Positions 34,644 to 43,881 of a stretch of 64,000 nt of DNA are shown here, piece after piece; the first letter of the stretch is position 1, and each line of letters starts with the position of its first letter. The position numbers and the translations under genes are program-made. A model generated the notes under the pieces. That model saw nothing but the letters and a program-made list of their open reading frames with translations. It had not been told where the DNA came from and made no database searches. Source of the stretch: Streptomyces sp. NBC_00353 (GTDB lineage: Bacteria > Actinomycetota > Actinomycetes > Streptomycetales > Streptomycetaceae); the NCBI RefSeq assembly GCF_036108815.1, contig NZ_CP107985.1, positions 558,001 to 622,000 on the forward strand, in the 5' to 3' direction.

Positions 34644-35699
34644 ATGACGAGTACAGCCCTCCGCAGCAGGGCGTGGAAACTGCTGGAGATGGTCACGACG
34701 CCGCTGCTGCCGTCGGACTACCTCGACCTGGTCAGCCCGCTGCGTGCGGGCGCTGACCTGCGTGGGCGCATCGAGGCCGTGCACCCCGAGACGGGTGACG
34801 CCGCGACCATCGTGATCAGGCCGGGACGGGGCTGGCGCGGCCACACGGCCGGTCAGTACGTGCGGATCGGGGTCGACGTCGACGGGGTGCGCCTGTGGCG
34901 CGCCTACTCCCTCACCTCGCCGACAAACCGCCAGGACGGCCGCGTCACGATCACCGTGAAGGCGATCCCGGACGGCAAGGTCAGCAACCACCTGGTCCGC
35001 AGGGCAAAACCGGGCACGCTGATCCAGCTCGACCAGCCGAACGGGGACTTCGTGCTGCCGCAGGCCAAGCCCGCCAAGGTGCTCTACCTGACGGCCGGCA
35101 GCGGCATCACGCCCGTGATGGGCATGCTGCGCGACATCGAGTTCGACGACGTCGTCATGGTCCACTGCGCGCCACAGCCGCAAGACGTGATCTTCCGCAA
35201 CGAACTGCACGACCTGGTCGCGGACAAGAAGCTGCGGCTCACCGAGGTGCACACCGACACAGACGGCATGCTCGACATCGCCCGTCTCAACGAACTCGTG
35301 CCCGACTGGGCCGAGCGCGAGACCTGGGCCTGCGGGCCCGCGGGCCTGCTCGACGCCGCCGAAGAGCACTGGACCGAGCACGGCGTACAAGAGCGCCTGC
35401 ACACCGAACGCTTCCGCCCCAGCATCGCCGTCGCCGGCGACGGTGGCGAGGTCACGTTCAGCGCCACCGGCAAGACCGTCGACGCGGACGGCGCCACGCC
35501 GTTGCTGGACATCGGCGAGGAGGCCGGCGTGCTCATGCCCTCCGGGTGCCGCATGGGCATCTGCTTCGGCTGCGTCACGCCGCTCAAGGCGGGCGCCGTC
35601 CGCGACCTGCGCACCGGCGAGATCACCGAGGCCGAGCCGGGCGTCCTCATCCAGACCTGCGTGTCCGCCGCGGCGGGCCCCTGCGACATCGAACGGTAG
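34644..35699 (+). CDS. Ferredoxin reductase (FAD/NAD and 2Fe-2S) for desaturase
   Basis: A 351-residue flavin reductase. Order: FAD domain (LWRAYSLTSP, the RxYS motif near residue 90), NAD domain (VLYLTAGSGITPVMGML; ETWACGPAGLLDA), and a C-terminal plant-type 2Fe-2S domain (SGCRMGICFGCVTP with a later Cys in IQTCVS). It resembles the reductases paired with acyl-CoA desaturases in actinobacteria (Rv3230c-like) and would pass electrons from NAD(P)H to the desaturase immediately downstream (7-base gap). Confidence 0.9.
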   Translation: MTSTALRSRAWKLLEMVTTPLLPSDYLDLVSPLRAGADLRGRIEAVHPETGDAATIVIRPGRGWRGHTAGQYVRIGVDVDGVRLWRAYSLTSPTNRQDGRVTITVKAIPDGKVSNHLVRRAKPGTLIQLDQPNGDFVLPQAKPAKVLYLTAGSGITPVMGMLRDIEFDDVVMVHCAPQPQDVIFRNELHDLVADKKLRLTEVHTDTDGMLDIARLNELVPDWAERETWACGPAGLLDAAEEHWTEHGVQERLHTERFRPSIAVAGDGGEVTFSATGKTVDADGATPLLDIGEEAGVLMPSGCRMGICFGCVTPLKAGAVRDLRTGEITEAEPGVLIQTCVSAAAGPCDIER

Positions 35700-35706
35700 G
35701 AGCACC

Positions 35707-36825
35707 TTGACCGCCATCGACCCCACCGCCCACCTGACCGCGGAGCAGATCGAGGAGCTCGGCCGCGAGCTGGACGCGATCCGCGACGAGGTGATCGCCA
35801 GCCGCGGCGAGAAAGACGCCGCCTACATCCGCAAGGTCATCTCGGCGCAGCGCAAGCTCGAGCTGGTCAGCAGGGGCGTGCTGCTGTTCTCGATCTTCCC
35901 GCCCGCGTGGCTGCTCGGCACCGCCGGTCTGTCCGTGGCGAAGATCATGGACAACATGGAGATCGGCCACAACGTCCTGCACGGCCAGTGGGACTGGATG
36001 CGAGACCCGAAGATTCACTCCACCACCTGGGAGTGGGATCACGTCTCGCCGTCCGAGCAGTGGAAGCACTCGCACAACGAGCTGCACCACACGTACACCA
36101 ACGTGATCGGCAAAGACAACGACCTCGGCTACGGCATCATGCGCGTCGACGAAGACCAGAAGTGGCAGCCGCTCCACCTCGGCCAGCCGCTGTGGAACTT
36201 CATCAACGCCTGCTTCTTCGAGTACGGCATCGCAGCGTACGACCTCGAGCTCGGCAAGAACCTGCACAAGCGCCGCCGCAAGAACCCGGAGTTCCGCGCG
36301 CGGGCCAAGGCCGTGGGCCGCAAGATCCGCAAGCAGGTGCTCAAGGACTACGTGATCCACCCGCTGCTGTCGGGCCCATCGTTCCTCACCACGCTCGCCG
36401 CCACGTTCACCGCGAACCTGGTCCGCAACATCTGGTCCCACTCGGTGATCATGTGCGGGCACTTCCCCGAGGGCGTGCAGGTCTTCGAGCGCCGGTCGAT
36501 CAAGGGCGAGACGCGCGGCCAGTGGTACCTGCGCCAGATGATGGGCTCGGCGAACATCAGCGGCAGCAGGGCCTTGCACTTCATGACCGGCAACCTGTCG
36601 CACCAGATCGAGCACCACCTGTTCCCGGACCTGCCGAGCAACCGGTACGCCGAGGTCGCGGTGAAGGTGCGCGCGCTGTTCGAGAAGTACGAGCTGGAGT
36701 ACGTCACCGGGCCGCTGCCCAAGCAGGTGTTCTCCGCGTGGCGCAAGGTCTTCCGGCTCTCGCTGCCGAACAAGAAGCCCAAGGTCAAGACGCCGGACCG
36801 CGAGCAGGAGCTCGTCGCGGCCTGA
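35707..36825 (+). CDS. Membrane fatty-acid (acyl-CoA) desaturase
   Basis: A 372-residue integral di-iron desaturase. The three His boxes are present: GHNVLHGQ (near residue 90), HSHNELHHTYTN (near 125) and HQIEHHLFPD (near 300), along with hydrophobic spans around LLFSIFPPAWLLGTAG and FLTTLAATFTANLV. It introduces a double bond in acyl chains using O2 and electrons from the upstream reductase. The start appears to be TTG 35707, since AGGAG lies just upstream and the frame overlaps nothing else. Confidence 0.92.
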   Translation: MTAIDPTAHLTAEQIEELGRELDAIRDEVIASRGEKDAAYIRKVISAQRKLELVSRGVLLFSIFPPAWLLGTAGLSVAKIMDNMEIGHNVLHGQWDWMRDPKIHSTTWEWDHVSPSEQWKHSHNELHHTYTNVIGKDNDLGYGIMRVDEDQKWQPLHLGQPLWNFINACFFEYGIAAYDLELGKNLHKRRRKNPEFRARAKAVGRKIRKQVLKDYVIHPLLSGPSFLTTLAATFTANLVRNIWSHSVIMCGHFPEGVQVFERRSIKGETRGQWYLRQMMGSANISGSRALHFMTGNLSHQIEHHLFPDLPSNRYAEVAVKVRALFEKYELEYVTGPLPKQVFSAWRKVFRLSLPNKKPKVKTPDREQELVAA

Positions 36826-37104
36826 TTCCCGGTATTGGTTCAGATCTTTCGGCCGTCGTACCGGCGGCACCGCCAGGTTCGGTGAGATCCGTTGCGGACG
36901 GTGGGCGGCCGCGACATCAGACCGTACGACACGGGATCCGGGCAGCCCGGTGTCCGGCTGCGCTGCCTGGACGTGCGCCAGGAGCTCAGCACACAGCCCC
37001 CGGCGAGGTGTTGTAGTGCGCTGACCTGCCGTGGTCGGGCCGGTAGTCGGGTGCGTACGCGCACTCGGTTTGCCGACGGGCGGGCTGGGTGGAAGGCATG
37101 GGCT

Positions 37105-37440
37105 GTGCCGTGGGCACTGCTAGAACCGATGCTCGCCTCCCCTGTGTCCGACCCTGCGCTGCTGCCGGGGCGGTGAGCCGAAGTGGGACGGGTGGCGGGC
37201 CCTGGTCTCCGTCGACGTGGGCCGGGTAGTGCTGCACTCACGGCGGGGCACGAGCCTGGCGGCTTCGTTCCCGGAGATCGAATCCGGGAGCATCCAGCTG
37301 CCGGACGCGACGGCACTGGACGGTGTTATGTCGTGTGGGAGAACGACCGGCTCGCCTTCGAACGGCTTTAGCAACGCCAGCACCGCAGGTCAGCAGCCGC
37401 AGGCCGGGCGGCCACGCAGTGGCCAAGCGCGGCGTCCGCG
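37105..37440 (+). pseudogene. ATP-dependent DNA ligase fragment with multiple lesions
   Basis: LLEPMLASPVSDPALLPG in one frame is followed, one base shifted, by GEPKWDGWRALVSVDVGRVV (the AMP-accepting Lys motif) and LPDATALDG, then after another shift near 37325 by VVWENDRLAFERL. A TAG at 37369-37371 interrupts what should be FERLQQR; QRQHRRSAAA follows in frame. So the remnant covers the first half of a LigC/LigD-type ligase and has two shifts and a stop. It is a different ligase lineage (EPKWDG) from the fragment at 32162 (EPKFDG). Confidence 0.72.
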
Positions 37441-37459
37441 TCGTTGGGGCGGGCTCAGC

Positions 37460-37551
37460 CGTTTGTTCAGGATGACGGCAGAGAGCGCGGCGAACCCGAA
37501 AAGGCTGATCAGCAGCGGCAGGCGGGACTCCGCGCCGCCGAGACCGATCAT
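37460..37551 (-). pseudogene. TauE/SafE-type membrane permease scrap
   Basis: A minus-strand piece reads MIGLGGAESRLPLLISLFGF and AALSAVILNK, like the first helix pair of a TauE/SafE (DUF81) permease. It is flanked by ligase debris on both sides and has no further transporter sequence. Confidence 0.4.
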
Positions 37552-37811
37552 CCCGCCTGGCCGCCATGTCCCTGACCGCCGCACTCGTCACACCGTGGAC
37601 AGCCGCCGGCACAGTACGCCACCGAGCCCAGCAAAGCTGAAAACACCGCGGGTGTCGACGAACCGGTCGCGGTCCCCGGCTCAAACGGCGACCAACGTGC
37701 ATGTTCAGCGGTTGAGGCCAACAGGAATCCGCGAACTCGCGCGCTTCCTGCTGGGACGTCCTACACCACCCCGACCCAGCGATCGGGGACTGCCGGAGCC
37801 GCCCCTCCGTT

Positions 37812-38010
37812 GAGCGCTGCACCTTGCTGCTGGACCTGCTCGCCGATGTGGGGCCACCGATCCAGCCCACCCCCGCCACTGACGACCGCGCTGTGGCCAT
37901 GCACTGGTACGAGGCACTCCAGGATCAGGGCATCGAGGGGATCATCGCGAAACGCGGCAGCGCCAGCTATCCGGCCGGGCGCCGCGGGTGGATGAAAATC
38001 CGAAACAGGA
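37812..38010 (+). pseudogene. ATP-dependent DNA ligase, motif IV-V fragment
   Basis: LLLDLLADVGPPIQPTPATD, HWYEALQDQGIEGIIAKRG and YPAGRRGWMKIR give the C-terminal part of a ligase nucleotidyltransferase domain (EGIIAKR motif IV; GWMKIR motif V). It has neither start nor OB domain and ends at about 38010 in unrelated sequence. It could be the missing half of the ligase begun at 32162. Confidence 0.7.
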
Positions 38011-38166
38011 TGAATTGCATTGGTTGCAACAGTTCGTAGGGCCTCGCCATGAACGTCCTGGCTGATCAGAGACCCTGATGCGGGAAACGCCCGGAGCTCC
38101 CTTACTCAACTGACCAGCGCCGCTCGGTATAGACGCAACAATGATGCGTTTGATACAACGGCGGGC

Positions 38167-38466
38167 ATGGTCGCTGAGGCACCGGGCTCGGTGCGTCTTG
38201 CCCTGGCCCCGAACGTTGTCCTTCTGAACCCGGAGCCAGCGGTTTCCTCTGCAATGAAGGAGGGATGGGCTCGGCAGCAGTCCGCGCGGTTTCTCCAGGC
38301 TTCGACGATCCAGCCCCGGCTGCGTCTGATCCAACGGTTCGAGGAGTTCACGGGGTTGTACCCGTGGCAGTGGACTCCCGCCGATGGCGAGGCGTTCATC
38401 GTCCACCTTCGCAGCGGGGCCAAGCCGATCCAGTTGTCTACGGCTCGGTCGTACGAGGTGGTGATC
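38167..38466 (+). pseudogene. Tyrosine-type integrase, N-terminal fragment
   Basis: From ATG 38167 the frame reads LAPNVVLLNPEPAVSSAMKE, ARFLQASTIQPRLRLIQRF, EEFTGLYPWQWTPADGEAF and GAKPIQLSTARSYEVVI, the SAM-like core-binding domain of a streptomycete tyrosine recombinase. At 38466 it runs directly into reversed IS481-like sequence; the catalytic domain is absent. Inactive. Confidence 0.7.
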
Positions 38467-38639
38467 GAGGACCGCGCGGTCGGTGTCGGTGAACCTGGGC
38501 TGGCCGAGCTGGCGTGCAGGACCAGCAGTTGGTGCCGCAGCGCGAGGATCTCGATGTCTTTGTCCCGATCGCTCATCGGCAACAGGCGCAGGAGCGCGCA
38601 GGTGTTGGTCACGGCGAGGTAGGTCAGGCGCAGCAGCAC
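38467..38639 (-). pseudogene. IS481/integrase-core transposase N-terminal scrap
   Basis: On the minus strand from ATG 38639: MLLRLTYLAVTNTCALLRLL, PMSDRDKDIEILALRHQLLV, then after a one-base shift RQLGQPRFTDTDRAVL. This is the start of an IS481-like (rve-type) transposase. It stops at the join with the integrase fragment at 38466. Confidence 0.65.
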
Positions 38640-39229
38640 GACAGATCATGATGCCGCCCGGCACCTGTCCCGTGAAGATCGAGGGACGAACAGCGGGTGC
38701 CGCCCAGAAATCGGCGCTCAAGGCTGCCACCTGCACGGATGATTTATCGGCACCCGCAGCGCAGTCCTGAGATTTCTCTCGGGAAGTTGACCCCGCGGGG
38801 TCGGCTTCTCCTCCCTTCAGGCCGGAAATGACGAACCGTCAGTACTTATCTCATCTTCTGGCCAAATTCAAAGAGGGGATTGACGGATCGCCCTGACCGT
38901 CCATACCCATCCCTTGGGCGGGTTCAAATAATGCTCGTCCGTAAGAGTTCCTGCCATTCGGAATAGGGTCATCGCTGACTCTTCGGCGGGTGGGCGGCAG
39001 AAGAATTCGGATCAATCTTTTTTTCATCCCCGGCAAGGGGCTCAGCCCGTCGGTCCGGTCAGGCCGGGTGCACCGACCGGCCAGCCCGGTCCCGGACCGA
39101 TTGGGATCGAGCCGCCGCAGCCACCCGACCAGACTCTTTCGCCACAATTGCCCCCTCTCTCCCCACTTGCACGCGCACAGCTTCTTTCGCAGGCCTGGAA
39201 GCGCCGTCATCGGTGCGCCGGACCGTGCG
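38640..39229. other. Intergenic region, no gene seen
   Basis: About 590 bases of lower coding character and slightly lower GC (for example 38830-39020). No element end, RNA gene or terminator that I can defend was found. Confidence 0.4.
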
Positions 39230-39523
39230 TCAGGTGGGGAGGGAGGCGAGCCAGCCTGTCAGGAGTGGGTTGGTCCCTTGGGCGTTCTTGCTGGATGAAG
39301 TGGCCGCAGCCGTCGAGGACGTGCGAGGCGGCAAGGCCGGGCAGGGTGGTGAGCGGTCGAGGCTCGGGTCCTCGTCCCGTTCATAGGCCCACTCGTCCTC
39401 CGCTGTCCTCTTCCGCACCTCGCGTGTGCGGGCGGCCTGCCGGAGAGCGGCCTCCGCCCAGCGCTGAACAAACTCCTGAGCCGCGTGCGTTGCGTTGATC
39501 TGAGGGTCGACGAAGAAGGCCAT
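39230..39523 (-). pseudogene. Chimeric frame: hypothetical N-terminus joined to hydrolase end
   Basis: The first half (MAFFVDPQINATHAAQEFVQ, RWAEAALRQAARTREVRKRT, DEWAYERDED) reads like a true small protein. From about 39345 down, the same bases in another frame encode LTTLPGLAASHVLDGCGHFI and QQERPRD, the catalytic-His end of an alpha/beta hydrolase, which returns to this frame for PLLTGWLASLPT and the stop. So two unrelated pieces are joined, with a frameshift in the hydrolase part. Confidence 0.45.
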
Positions 39524-39607
39524 GCGGCGAGGTTAGTGAGCTTCACCTGCTGGTGGGGCGAAATCGAGAGTCGGTCCGGTCCGGCCAGGGAGCGCAAACT
39601 GGAACAT

Positions 39608-39943
39608 ATGTACGATCTGCCACCCGACCTGCTTCGCCTTCGTACCCTGCGGACCTGGCATGCCATGTGGGTGGCCCGGCTCGACGAAGCCATTGCCGCG
39701 GCCGAGCAGCAGGAGCGAGAGAAACAGCGGGGCGAGGAAGCTCGTCCACCGACCCCGGACTGGATCATCGAGCTGGGCATCGGTGTCGGCTCCCGACCGA
39801 TCGAGGTCCACGTCGGCGGGTGCTACGCAGCAGGGAAGCGGCGCCGCGCCCTCACCCGCGAGCAGGCACTCGCCGCGCTCGCCGACGGGATCCGGGCGTG
39901 CATCCACTGCCGGCCAGACACCGAGCTCGAGGTCCTCGGATAG
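39608..39943 (+). CDS. DUF6233-like small protein (intact copy)
   Basis: A 111-residue protein: MYDLPPDLLRLRTLRTWHAM, coiled EAIAAAEQQEREKQRGEE, then PPTPDWIIELGIGVGSRPIE and HVGGCYAAGKRRR, with CIHCRPDTELEVLG at the end. The single Cys plus CxxC could bind a metal. The family is frequent on streptomycete accessory DNA; function unknown. A truncated second copy lies at 31848-32165. Its stop abuts the Ku fragment ending at 39944 on the other strand. Confidence 0.65.
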   Translation: MYDLPPDLLRLRTLRTWHAMWVARLDEAIAAAEQQEREKQRGEEARPPTPDWIIELGIGVGSRPIEVHVGGCYAAGKRRRALTREQALAALADGIRACIHCRPDTELEVLG

Positions 39944-40385
39944 TCAGGCGCTGCGCGGCTTCCGGCTGGAAGTCTTCTTCGCCGTGGTCTTCTTCGCTGC
40001 GGCCTTCTTGGCTGGCGCCTTCTTCGCCGTCTTCTTCGCGGCCGCCCTCTTGCGGGACTTCATCTCGTGGACCGTGGCGTGCTCGCCCGTCTCACCGCGG
40101 GACTCGCGGGCCCTCTGTACGGACGCATTCAGAGCCGCCATCAGGTCGAGGACCTGACTGGGCTGCGGCGCCTCCCCCTCGGTCGGCTGGGCCGGTTCCT
40201 TGCCTTCACTCTTTGCCTCGATGAGCTCTTCCAGGGCGTCGCGATACACGTCGCGGAACCCCGAGATGTCGTCGATGGTCATGCTCTCGGCAAGCTGCAC
40301 GGCTTGCTCGATCTCGTCCTCGTCCAACTCGGATTCGCGCATACCAGCCACGCGGCGCGAGTGGCGAGCCGCGGCCCGTAACTGG
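39944..40385 (-). pseudogene. Ku (NHEJ) protein C-terminal fragment
   Basis: The minus frame contains GMRESELDEDEIEQAVQLAE, SMTIDDISGFRDVYRDALEE and LIEAKSEGKEP, then VLDLMAALNASVQRARES and a Lys/Ala-rich tail (KKTAKKAPAKKAAAKK), the C-terminal region of actinobacterial Ku. The ring-forming core of about 200 residues is absent; upstream the frame is fused to IS66 sequence near 40385. Ku and DNA ligase normally work together in end joining, and both are only debris here. Confidence 0.7.
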
Positions 40386-40884
40386 GCCCGGCCGCGCGCC
40401 CACGCGGGAATGTCGCCCACGGTGGTGCTACCGCAGCGCGCGCAGGTCTTCGCTGCGATCCGGTACTCGGTCACGTGCGGGCGCGGCGGCGGGGCGGCAC
40501 GTCAAACACCTGATGCCGTCGCTCGTCGAAGACGAGGGCGTGCGCGAGGTCGGCGCCACAGCCGCAGCAGGCGGCGGGCTCGCGCCGCACGATTTCGTCG
40601 GGATCCTCGACCAGTCGCAGCGTGGTCCCCGGCGCCCCGTTCTGCTTGCCCCGGCGCTTCCCGGACAACGTGCGGGAGGACCGCTTCGGTGCGGGCTTGG
40701 CGAACGCCGGGTCCGACGACGGCGGCCTGGACGAGTTCGAGGAGTCCTTGCCGAGCCGCCGCTCCAACTCCTCCACCCGCGCGGCCAACTGCTCGATCAG
40801 GGTGGCCTGCGCGATGATCGTGGCGTCCTTCGCCGCGAGCAGGAGCGTCAACTCCTCAGACGAGGGCCCGCTCCCGGACTCCAT
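40386..40884 (-). pseudogene. IS66-family transposase N-terminal fragment
   Basis: From ATG 40884: a coiled coil (LLLAAKDATIIAQATLIEQL, AARVEELERRLGKDS), then SSRPPSSDPAFAKP, LVEDPDEIVRREP and CCGCGADL, the usual N-terminal half of IS66 transposases. Near 40500 one base is shifted before PHVTEYRIAAKTCARCGSTT (the second zinc knuckle). It stops at the join to Ku. No DDE domain. Confidence 0.75.
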
Positions 40885-40904
40885 GACCCGTAGCTTATCG
40901 ATCT

Positions 40905-41094
40905 TGGGACCCGCACCGGTGAGCTGGCCCACGCCTGGGAACTCACACCCCCCGAAGTCTCCCGCCACCTCGCAGTGCTGCACCGCGCGGGCCTGCTCAC
41001 GACCCGGCACCAGGGGCGCTACGTCCGTTACACCCTCAACCTGCCCGATCTGGCGGCGCTGGGCGGCGATCTGCTGGCAGCCGTACTGCGCTGA
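40905..41094 (+). pseudogene. ArsR/SmtB regulator, 3' fragment
   Basis: ELAHAWELTPPEVSRHLAVL, HRAGLLTTRHQGRYVRYTLN and LPDLAALGGDLLAAVLR end at TGA 41092-41094: the helix-turn-helix and wing of an ArsR-type regulator. No start is present; the 5' part is cut by the IS66 remnant. It lies 50 bases upstream of the MFS gene, so it could once have controlled that gene, but this is speculation. Confidence 0.65.
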
Positions 41095-41144
41095 GCTGTG
41101 TCCCCGAATTCGGGGGATGCACTCCGGCCGGGACCTCGCGGACC

Positions 41145-42566
41145 ATGGGCGTGAGTACGTGTCCAGACAAGCCCTCTACCTCGCCAACCAGGCAGGGATC
41201 GGACGGTCGACCGGTGCGAAGGTTCACGGTGCTCTGCGGGGGCTACATCGCCAGCATGACGGGCACGGCGCTGACCGCGTTCGCGCTCACCGTCTGGATC
41301 TATCTGGAGACCGGCTCGACGATCCAGTTCGCCATCGGGTTCATCCTGTCGCTGCTGCCCGCGATCGCGCTCTCTCCTTTCGCCGGAGCGCTGGTCGACC
41401 GCTGGAACCGGCGCACGGTGATGCTCGCCAGCGACATGGTGGGGGTGTGCACGAGCCTGTCCCTGGCCGTGCTGTCCGGCCTGGGTGTTCTTCAGCCGTG
41501 GCACATCTTCATCACCATCACCGTCCGCTCGGCGCTGGGGGCGTTCCTGGTGCCTGCCTTGAATGCGAGCGTGACGCAGCTCGCCCCGCGCAATCAACTG
41601 GGGCGCGCCAACGGGATGGTGATGACGGCGACCGCGGTGAGTCAGACCGTGGCTCCGGCTCTCGGCGGGCTGCTCATCGTCGCGATCGGTCTGCCCGGGA
41701 TCCTCACCATCGACTGTCTGACGTTCTTGCTGAACATCGCCATTCTTCTGCGGATCCGCATTCCCCGGCCCGCTGCGCCGGAGCACAGGCCGGCCGGCAT
41801 TTTCGGGGAGATCCGCGAGGGCTGGCGCCACCTCACCACCAGGCGTGGTCTGGTCCCGCTGCTCTGCTTCTATGCCGCTCTGAATCTGGCGGTCGGCTTC
41901 GTCGACGTTCTCTTCACGCCGCTGGTGATCGGGATGGCTTCGGTGACGGCGCTCGGTGCAGTGCTGTCGGCGGGTGGGGTCGGCATGTTCCTCGGCGGTG
42001 CCACCATGGCCGCGTGGGGTGGGCCGCCGAAGCGGATCCACGGCATCGCGGGGCTGGCCGTGCCGCTCGGTTTCTTCCTCTGTCTGGGTGCCCTGCGTCC
42101 GAACATCGTCCTGGTCGCCATCGCGGCCTTCGGCTTCCAGTTCTCCACGATGATCATCGACGGCACCAGCCGGAGTGTTCTGCAGACCGAGGTGGAGCCC
42201 GGGATGCAAGGCCGCGCCTTCGCCACCTTCAACATGATCACCAACACGGTGCTGTTCGCGGGCTACATGCTCGCCGGTCCCGTTTCCGAGCGGATCTTCG
42301 AACCGTTGCTGCGTCCGGACGGTGCCCTGGCCGACACGGTCGGCAAGGTGATCGGCGTCGGTACCGGTCGCGGCTCGGCCTTCCTCATCCTGCTGCTCGG
42401 GGTGGCCGTCCTGATCGTCGCGCGGCTCGGCTACCTCTCACGCGATCTGTGCGCGCTGCGCGACGACGTACCGCTGACCGCACCGGCAGCCGCGGACGCG
42501 GCACCGAAGCCGCGGACGGACGCCGCGGGCTCCCCCTCGGACCGTGAGCCGGTCGCCCGCTCTTGA
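41145..42566 (+). CDS. MFS exporter at the edge of the peptide cluster
   Basis: A 473-residue major-facilitator protein with about 12 spans and the loop motif GALVDRWNRRTVMLASDMVG after TM2. It resembles EntS/MefA-type drug and siderophore exporters (QLAPRNQLGRANGMVMTATA in the middle). It probably exports the cluster product or gives self-resistance. The C-terminal tail is hydrophilic. It is followed after 42 bases by the P450 gene on the same strand and is convergent with the NRPS operon ending at 43882. Confidence 0.85.
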   Translation: MGVSTCPDKPSTSPTRQGSDGRPVRRFTVLCGGYIASMTGTALTAFALTVWIYLETGSTIQFAIGFILSLLPAIALSPFAGALVDRWNRRTVMLASDMVGVCTSLSLAVLSGLGVLQPWHIFITITVRSALGAFLVPALNASVTQLAPRNQLGRANGMVMTATAVSQTVAPALGGLLIVAIGLPGILTIDCLTFLLNIAILLRIRIPRPAAPEHRPAGIFGEIREGWRHLTTRRGLVPLLCFYAALNLAVGFVDVLFTPLVIGMASVTALGAVLSAGGVGMFLGGATMAAWGGPPKRIHGIAGLAVPLGFFLCLGALRPNIVLVAIAAFGFQFSTMIIDGTSRSVLQTEVEPGMQGRAFATFNMITNTVLFAGYMLAGPVSERIFEPLLRPDGALADTVGKVIGVGTGRGSAFLILLLGVAVLIVARLGYLSRDLCALRDDVPLTAPAAADAAPKPRTDAAGSPSDREPVARS

Positions 42567-42608
42567 GGTCGCCCGTCCTCGACCACCACCGACCAGGAGG
42601 AACCCGGC

Positions 42609-43853
42609 ATGGACCACGCCCCGGTCGCCGACGGCGCATCGGACGCCCCCGCCTCTGCGTTCCCGAACGGCTACGACCCCTTCGATTTCCGGATCCACGA
42701 GGATCCGTATCCGTTCTACGCCTGGATGCGGGAGCACGCTCCCGTGTACCGCAACGAGGAACGGGACTTCTGGGCCCTGTCCCGCCACGCCGACGTCGTG
42801 GACGCGCTGCGCAGGCCGCAGCGGTTCTCCAACCGGTTCGGCATCTCGCTGGAGCCGGAACTGTGGGGTCCGCACGCCGCGAAGACCAGCTTCTTCCTCG
42901 CCATGGACCCACCCGACCACGGCGTCTACCGTGCGCTGATCTCCAGTGCGTTCACCCCGCGTCACGTAGCCGCGATGGAGGAGCGGATCCGCGAGATCAC
43001 CCGCGAGCGGCTCGAGGCCCTGCGCGGTCAGCAGCGCTTCGACTTCGCCACCGACTACGCCGCCGCCCTGCCCAACGACGTCCTGTGCGAGATGCTCGGC
43101 ATCCCCGAGTGGGACTGGGACCTGATCCGCGCGGACACGGACGCGCTCAACGTACGTGAAGACATGTCAGACCAGCGCGGACCGACGGCCACGGCAGCAG
43201 CCCTGCGCATGGCCCAGTACTTCGTCGGACTCGTCACCGACCTGCGCAAAAGCCCCGGCCAGGACCTGACCTCGACGCTGATCGTGGCAGAGGTCGACGG
43301 ACGACGCCTGACCGATTCGGAGATCGTCGGTTTCCTGTTCGTCATGGTCGGCGCGGGCAACGAGTCCACCGGCAAGACCATCGGCAACGCCTGGTACCAC
43401 GGGCATCTCGAGCGTGAGATACAGCAGGCCGGGCTGAACGGACGAGCCGACAAGTGGGCGAACGAGACGCTGCGCTACGACTCGGCGAGCCAGATGGTTG
43501 CCCGCCGCCTCACCGAGGACACCGTTCTCCACGGTGTCCGGCTGCGCGCGGGTGCCCGTATCGCCGTCCTGCCCGCGTGCGCCAACCGCGACCCCCGGGT
43601 CTTCCCCGACCCGGAGCGCTTCGACCTGGATCGCGACACCAGCAAAATGATCAGCTTCGGGCACGGGCCGCATCACTGCCTGGGCTCGGTGCTCGCCAAA
43701 CTCGAGATGCGTGTCGCGCTGGAGGAGATCGGCGCTGTCGCGTCCGCGTACGAGATCGATGTCGACCGCGCTCGCCGCGTCCACACCCCTCACCAGCGTG
43801 GCTTCGCCGCTCTCCCGTGCGAGGTCACCTGGCGCACCGCACGGGCCCACTGA
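42609..43853 (+). CDS. Cytochrome P450 (cluster, plus strand)
   Basis: A 414-residue bacterial P450 with AGGAGG before ATG 42609. I-helix: FVMVGAGNESTGKTIGN (E-S-T rather than E-T-T); K-helix ExxR: NETLRYDSAS; heme ligand loop: SFGHGPHHCLGS (Cys near residue 357). It would need ferredoxin and reductase partners, none of which are in the cluster here. It probably hydroxylates a residue of the peptide or its building block. Convergent with the terminal NRPS gene. Confidence 0.9.
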   Translation: MDHAPVADGASDAPASAFPNGYDPFDFRIHEDPYPFYAWMREHAPVYRNEERDFWALSRHADVVDALRRPQRFSNRFGISLEPELWGPHAAKTSFFLAMDPPDHGVYRALISSAFTPRHVAAMEERIREITRERLEALRGQQRFDFATDYAAALPNDVLCEMLGIPEWDWDLIRADTDALNVREDMSDQRGPTATAAALRMAQYFVGLVTDLRKSPGQDLTSTLIVAEVDGRRLTDSEIVGFLFVMVGAGNESTGKTIGNAWYHGHLEREIQQAGLNGRADKWANETLRYDSASQMVARRLTEDTVLHGVRLRAGARIAVLPACANRDPRVFPDPERFDLDRDTSKMISFGHGPHHCLGSVLAKLEMRVALEEIGAVASAYEIDVDRARRVHTPHQRGFAALPCEVTWRTARAH

Positions 43854-43881
43854 CCGCGTCCGCTGCGGGCGGCCGGCCGGT

